NCBI RefSeq assembly: GCF_003610735.1
Contig: NZ_RAQM01000009.1
Location: 359,382-423,381 of the forward strand
DNA length: 64,000 nt
Direction: 5' to 3'
From: Tenacibaculum lutimaris
GTDB lineage: Bacteria; Bacteroidota; Bacteroidia; Flavobacteriales; Flavobacteriaceae
A program made the position numbers and the translations under genes. Of this stretch, positions 60,266 to 64,000 are shown piece after piece (the stretch's first letter is position 1; each line of letters begins with the position of its first letter). Under the pieces are notes generated by a model. It saw only the letters and a list, made by a program, of their open reading frames with translations, was not told the origin of the DNA and ran no database searches.

Positions 60266-60721
60266 ATGGATTTAGGAACCACAATCGTTGGTGCTGTACT
60301 ATTAGTTATATGTATAGCCCCTTTTATATTAGTACGTAAAAGACAATTAACAAAGAAGAATGAAAAACTTCAAATACTAAATAACCTTTCTCAAGAATAC
60401 AATTGCTTTATACAAGAGTATGAATTTTGTAATGATTTTATTTTAGGAATTGATAAATCTAAAAATTTTCTTTTCTTTTATAAACAATCCGAAGAAACCA
60501 CACATAGTCAAGTTATTAATTTACAAGAAATTGATGAATGTGTTGTTATAAAAAAAACACGAAGTATAAACGATAAAACAATTGCATTAATAGAGCTCAA
60601 TTTCATTAAAAAAAATGAGGTTACTTCTATTATTATTTATGATGAAAAAACAGATTTATTAATTAGTAACGAACTGTTAGTTGCCAACAAATGGTCTCTT
60701 ATAATTAATAGTAGTCTATAA
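60266..60721 (+). CDS. Membrane-anchored protein of unknown function, 151 residues
   Basis: One N-terminal TM helix (about 7-24) is followed by a basic stretch (RKRQLTKKNEKLQ) and a soluble cytosolic domain of alternating strands: FILGIDKSKNFLFFYK, INLQEIDECVVIKKTRSI and IIIYDEKTDLLIS. The pattern resembles small PH-like or barrel domains in Bacteroidota membrane proteins, though I cannot name the family. A strong terminator follows at 60747. Unknown function. Confidence 0.65.
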   Translation: MDLGTTIVGAVLLVICIAPFILVRKRQLTKKNEKLQILNNLSQEYNCFIQEYEFCNDFILGIDKSKNFLFFYKQSEETTHSQVINLQEIDECVVIKKTRSINDKTIALIELNFIKKNEVTSIIIYDEKTDLLISNELLVANKWSLIINSSL

Positions 60722-60746
60722 AGAATAGTAAATTTCACCCCACGAT

Positions 60747-60782
60747 CTAAACCTTAAATATTTTAAGGTTTAGATTTTTTTA
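60747..60782 (+). terminator. Terminator of the 151-residue gene
   Basis: CTAAACCTTAAA (60747-60758) pairs perfectly with TTTAAGGTTTAG (60762-60773), followed by a T-run. Confidence 0.85.
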
Positions 60783-60884
60783 AAATAACTTTTTACTTTT
60801 ACCTTATATTTTTAAACTAAAAAAAGAGGTAAGTACCTTGTTTGCTTAAAGGTTATTTACTTTTCTTATTCCTTATAAATTACT

Positions 60885-62195
60885 ATGAAAACACTTTTTA
60901 AAATAAATCTAAAACACTTGCCTTTATTATTATCTTTATTTTTAATAATTAGTTGTTTTAACAAAGAAAAAACAGACGAAGAACTACTTGAAAAAGACAA
61001 AACAGATTTAAAAGAAAACTTAGATTCCTATAAAATAGCCACTTATAAATTTGGTAAAATTCTAATCAGATCTTCAGCAGAAAAAGATACTATTTCTACA
61101 GAATTTCAGTCTTTTAAAAAAGATCTTGATAGGATTTTTAATAAAGTGGTAAAATATGATGTTAAAAACCCAGAAAGTTTATCACTCATAGATTACATTT
61201 TAATATACCGTGATTATAAAAAAATGGAAGACTTCATTATGAAAACTGATGAAGATATTTTTCCAACATTAGTAGACTCTTTTAATCTAATTTACGGAGA
61301 CTCTACTAGCAAAAAAAGAGAGTATTATAAAGGAGAAGAAAAAGAATATGTTCAAAATATAGAGCACGCTATTTTAAGTGCAATTGTAATATTAAGTAAA
61401 GATTTAGGTAAGGAAGTATCGCTTTATGAATGCACAAAAACAAATCCTGAATTACTACCTGATTCTGAAATAAAAACTCTACTACTATACTTTAGAGGCT
61501 TCTTGTTTTTTGAAAAAGGTCTTTATTATTTATCTGAAGATGAAATTTCAAGAAACATCAATTGGTTAAACAACAATAAAGAGGTGGATTTACCCTACAC
61601 AAGAGCTTTTTTTCAATGGGGAAATCTTGATAATAAAAGTACTCATTTAGGACTTCACTCTTTAAATCATTTGTTTAGAGGTTTTGACCGATTAATGATG
61701 GAAAGAGAAATTGATGAAAAACGTGCTCTTGAAGATTTTGAAGCATTTTTAAAAGATGCTAATAAAATTGGATTAAATAATGAAATTACTTGGTCAATAG
61801 AAACCTATTTATATTTAAAAAACGAAGAAAATGAAAAAGCAATTACTTCTTTAACCAAACTTAAAACAAGTACCCTACTCTCTTCAGAAGATAAAGAAAG
61901 AATAGATGAATCTATTGAATATGTTAAGAACAGAGAGTCAGGTAAGGTATTAAATGGTTTTTATGATAAATTCTTTTTGAGTAAAATCGCTACAAAATAC
62001 ATGTACTCAATTTTATCAAAAGTAGATTGGGAAAAAGTAATGAAAGAACAAAATGTACCACATACAAATGAAATATTTAAAACTATTGATAATCTAAAAA
62101 GTTTTATTGACAACCTAAAAGAGTATGCCAGTACAGAAGACTTAAAGAATAAAGGAAAGAGCCTTTGGAACAAAACAAAAGAATTAGTTGAATAA
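60885..62195 (+). CDS. Lipoprotein of unknown function, 436 residues
   Basis: Lipoprotein signal with lipobox ISC at about residues 22-24 (LFLIISCFNKEK), then a charged helical region (LEKDKTDLKENLDSYK). The body is helix-rich, with TPR-like spacing near residues 180-290, and ends in a lysine-rich segment. I do not recognise the family. It is followed after 47 bases by a PEGA-like membrane protein. Read with the neighbours at 62243 and 62683, it may be part of a small operon with unknown role. Confidence 0.7.
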   Translation: MKTLFKINLKHLPLLLSLFLIISCFNKEKTDEELLEKDKTDLKENLDSYKIATYKFGKILIRSSAEKDTISTEFQSFKKDLDRIFNKVVKYDVKNPESLSLIDYILIYRDYKKMEDFIMKTDEDIFPTLVDSFNLIYGDSTSKKREYYKGEEKEYVQNIEHAILSAIVILSKDLGKEVSLYECTKTNPELLPDSEIKTLLLYFRGFLFFEKGLYYLSEDEISRNINWLNNNKEVDLPYTRAFFQWGNLDNKSTHLGLHSLNHLFRGFDRLMMEREIDEKRALEDFEAFLKDANKIGLNNEITWSIETYLYLKNEENEKAITSLTKLKTSTLLSSEDKERIDESIEYVKNRESGKVLNGFYDKFFLSKIATKYMYSILSKVDWEKVMKEQNVPHTNEIFKTIDNLKSFIDNLKEYASTEDLKNKGKSLWNKTKELVE

Positions 62196-62242
62196 TTCTA
62201 TAAAAAGAAACACACAATACATTAAACAACTTAAAAATTAAA

Positions 62243-62617
62243 ATGGGAAAAATTAAAATTGAAAGCACAGTTGGTGCTAAAATCTATGCTAACGAAAAAG
62301 AACTAGGTTTAATAAAAAGAGAAGATAAAGAATATGAGTTAGAAAATGGCGAATATGAAGTTTATGCCAAAGCCTCTTGGTGTGGTAGTCAAAAAATCAA
62401 CATAAATGTTACTGATGATCAAACCGTAACTTTAACTCTTAACAGCTTTAAGTATGAAGGAATTATAAGAGCTGTTATCATGGTGTTTTTTGCTTTATTT
62501 ATGTTTTCTAAAAGTCTTATTTTTTTGATTATTGCAGGAATTATCATTCTATACCCTTTGTATTATATATCATTCGGAAAAGATAATTACTTAGAATTTA
62601 CTGAAAAGATAAGTTAA
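62243..62617 (+). CDS. PEGA-like domain protein with two TM helices
   Basis: 124 residues. Residues 1-70 follow a PEGA-like beta pattern: IKIESTVGAKIYANEKELGLI, ENGEYEVYAKASWCGSQ and INVTDDQTVTLTL. PEGA domains often cap or anchor surface proteins. The remainder forms two TM helices (about 75-92 and 95-113). No signal peptide, so the domain may face the cytosol unless the helices are signal-anchors. Function unknown. On the same strand as the 436-residue lipoprotein gene. Confidence 0.65.
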   Translation: MGKIKIESTVGAKIYANEKELGLIKREDKEYELENGEYEVYAKASWCGSQKININVTDDQTVTLTLNSFKYEGIIRAVIMVFFALFMFSKSLIFLIIAGIIILYPLYYISFGKDNYLEFTEKIS

Positions 62618-62682
62618 GTATAACAAAACTAAATACCTCTATACATGTTTAACTTACCTTTACAAAAACTAACTATTAATTT

Positions 62683-63126
62683 ATGTTAAAAAATAAAGTA
62701 TATTTTGCTGGACCTCTTTTTAATGAAGCTGAAAGAGCTTTTAATCAAAACCTTACATCTAAAATAGAAAATATTGGTTTTACAGTTTTTTTACCTCAAC
62801 GAGACGGTGCTGAATTAAACAAACCTCCTTTCGATGGAATGACTCAAACCGAGAGAAATAATGCTATATTTAATCTAGATATAAAACAAATATTAAATTG
62901 TGATATTTTTTTATTTGTTCTAGATGGTCGAGTTCCAGATGAAGGTGCTTGCTTTGAGCTTGGTATTGCATACAGTAATAAAAAACATATAATTGGGCTT
63001 CATACTGATATGAGAGCTTCCTTTATCGATTCCAAATTAAATGCTATGATTGAAGGTTCTTTTGATAAAATCTTCACTTCTAAACAAGAAATAATAGACT
63101 ACCTTATTAATTTAAACAAAAGTTAA
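62683..63126 (+). CDS. Nucleoside 2-deoxyribosyltransferase-like protein
   Basis: 147 residues. VYFAGPLFNEAE near the start, LNCDIFLFVLDGRVPDEGACFELGIAY and the following KKHIIGLHTD are the fold motifs of the family; the catalytic nucleophile is probably E92 in ACFELG. Enzymes of this type transfer or hydrolyse deoxyribose on nucleobases, and relatives also cleave nucleotides. The substrate is uncertain. Co-directional with the unknown genes before it; 66-base gap. Confidence 0.85.
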   Translation: MLKNKVYFAGPLFNEAERAFNQNLTSKIENIGFTVFLPQRDGAELNKPPFDGMTQTERNNAIFNLDIKQILNCDIFLFVLDGRVPDEGACFELGIAYSNKKHIIGLHTDMRASFIDSKLNAMIEGSFDKIFTSKQEIIDYLINLNKS

Positions 63127-63152
63127 TAAAGTGATACTCCAATATAATAGTT

Positions 63153-63269
63153 ATGAATTACAAAATAATAAAACTACTATTTAACCCTAGAAAAGCGATT
63201 AGTAAAGAAGAATTTTTGTTAGATAACAATTCTAAACCATTCGTATTTGGAATTGAAAAACACGATTAA
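63153..63269 (+). CDS. 38-residue ORF coupled to the Crp/Fnr-like gene
   Basis: ATG at 63153, 38 codons, stop TAA at 63267-63269. The A of its stop is the A of the next gene's ATG (TAATG), the usual mark of translational coupling. The product (MNYKIIKLLFNPRKAISKEE, then FLLDNN-SKPFVFGIEKHD) has a basic amphipathic start. It could be a true small protein or a leader peptide for the regulator. Nothing recognised. Confidence 0.5.
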   Translation: MNYKIIKLLFNPRKAISKEEFLLDNNSKPFVFGIEKHD

Positions 63270-63844
63270 TGACACCGTTCCTAGAAATTTATAAATTTTT
63301 CGAAACAGAATTTCCTTTAAATCAACATGGAATTGATGAACTTTTTAGTCTATTTAAAGTTGAAAAACACACTAAAGGAACTATTTTACTACTAGAAAAC
63401 TCCAAAGAAAAAAAGTTGCGTTTTTTAAACAATGGAATTGTAAGAGAATATTACGCAAGCGAAGACAAAGAAGTTAATATCAACTTTTATGTAAAGCCAC
63501 AATTTATTTCCGATTTACTAACTTTTAGTCAAAATACTGCTACCAAGAAAAACCAAGAAACCTTAACATCTGTAGAAATTTTAAGCATTGAAAGGCAGCC
63601 TTTTTTTGATTTGTTAGAAAAATATCAATGTGGTAAAACCTTTGTTGAAGCCTCTTTTCAAAAACTTTTAAAACAAAAAGAGAGACTAGAGTTTAATCGT
63701 ACTACAAAATCACCTGAAGAATTGTATAATGAATTATTTATTTACAAACCTGAATGGATACAAAATATACCTCAATACCATTTAGCATCGTACTTAAACG
63801 TAACCCCAGAAACACTAAGCAGAATTAAAAAGCGTATTTCTTGA
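63269..63844 (+). CDS. Crp/Fnr-family transcriptional regulator
   Basis: 191 residues. An N-terminal cyclic-nucleotide-binding-like beta roll (HTKGTILLLENSKEKKLRFLNNGIVREYY) is followed by a long dimer helix and a C-terminal HTH (IPQYHLASYLNVTPETLSRIKKRIS). No cysteine cluster is seen, so it is not Fnr-like in oxygen sensing. The effector is unknown. Its start overlaps the stop of the 38-codon ORF, suggesting coupled expression. Common in Bacteroidota near small metabolic genes. Confidence 0.9.
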   Translation: MTPFLEIYKFFETEFPLNQHGIDELFSLFKVEKHTKGTILLLENSKEKKLRFLNNGIVREYYASEDKEVNINFYVKPQFISDLLTFSQNTATKKNQETLTSVEILSIERQPFFDLLEKYQCGKTFVEASFQKLLKQKERLEFNRTTKSPEELYNELFIYKPEWIQNIPQYHLASYLNVTPETLSRIKKRIS

Positions 63845-64000
63845 TTTGAATCAATGAAAACAAATAGAGTATAAAAGACATTTGCAGAACTAAAATGTTA
63901 TACAACTTAAGTTAGCAATTGTTTAAATTTAGTAATATAAATCAGAAAGAAAAAAGCGTAGAGTAAGGTTATGTTATACGTTGAAACCTAGATTTCGTCA
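63845..64000. other. Right edge of the window, no gene seen
   Basis: 156 bases after the Crp/Fnr stop contain no ORF of note, no hairpin and no tRNA. The next gene presumably begins beyond the window. Confidence 0.4.

Overview
The window looks like chromosomal DNA of a marine Flavobacteriaceae bacterium (Bacteroidota). The gene content is closest to my impression of Tenacibaculum, but I cannot fix the genus from the sequence alone. Supporting signs are the low GC content, a SusC/SusD pair with a hybrid regulator of the Bacteroidota type, a bacillithiol deacetylase, short gyrA-TPR and DUF2520-KdsC operons, and promoters of the form TTTG-N19/20-TAnnTT(T/C)G. Four tRNA promoters in the window (upstream of tRNA-Met, tRNA-Gly, tRNA-His and the Ser-Pro-Arg cluster) fit that form closely and serve as an internal calibration for the others.

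Layout. 1-3857: tail of an ankyrin-repeat gene, a DUF2271 protein with a flavinylation-like motif, and a PepSY membrane protein fused to flavodoxin and NAD(P)H-reductase domains; together these look like a transmembrane electron-transfer module. 3858-8268: a tandem 21-bp repeat next to a promoter lacking a -33 box, a small protein, a lipoprotein of unknown function, a REP-like hairpin, then a LytS/LytTR-type two-component pair that may bind the repeat. 8364-18043: housekeeping and metabolic genes (YqgE, a class IV aminotransferase, a START-like protein, an MBL-fold hydrolase, two GNATs, a cold-shock protein, a rhomboid protease, an LpxL-like acyltransferase, BshB1, a MATE exporter) mixed with tRNA-Met, two identical tRNA-Gly genes and tRNA-His. 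18196-23363: DUF2520-KdsC-DUF2147, a YgiD-like dioxygenase, YceI, a quinone reductase divergent from an HxlR regulator, and a SIMPL-like protein.

23732-35701 is a five-gene locus on the minus strand. A 1246-residue periplasmic-sensor/AraC hybrid regulator lies upstream of SusC, SusD, a GDPD-alkaline phosphatase fusion and a calcineurin-like phosphoesterase. It has no glycoside hydrolase, so its substrate is probably an organic phosphate ester. The regulator has lost its phosphoacceptor histidine and the key receiver residues, while the AraC DNA-binding domain looks intact. 35867-36130 holds tRNA-Ser, tRNA-Pro and tRNA-Arg. 36222-47102: a 7TM-HD phosphodiesterase, thiolase, a C40 peptidase, a TPR protein, GyrA and ClpC.

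47245-64000: an O-methyltransferase, a single lipoprotein gene bracketed by a 10-bp inverted repeat (cassette-like), HutH, a TlpA-like thioredoxin lipoprotein, an AIM24 protein, a class D beta-lactamase-like lipoprotein, a hotdog protein, a DUF4870-PadR-PspC-DUF4440 operon, a K+ or Na+/H+ antiporter, several unrecognised membrane or secreted proteins, a nucleoside deoxyribosyltransferase-like protein, and a Crp/Fnr-type regulator translationally coupled to a 38-codon ORF. The last 155 bases hold no gene that I can support. No CRISPR array, rRNA, prophage or intact transposase was seen.
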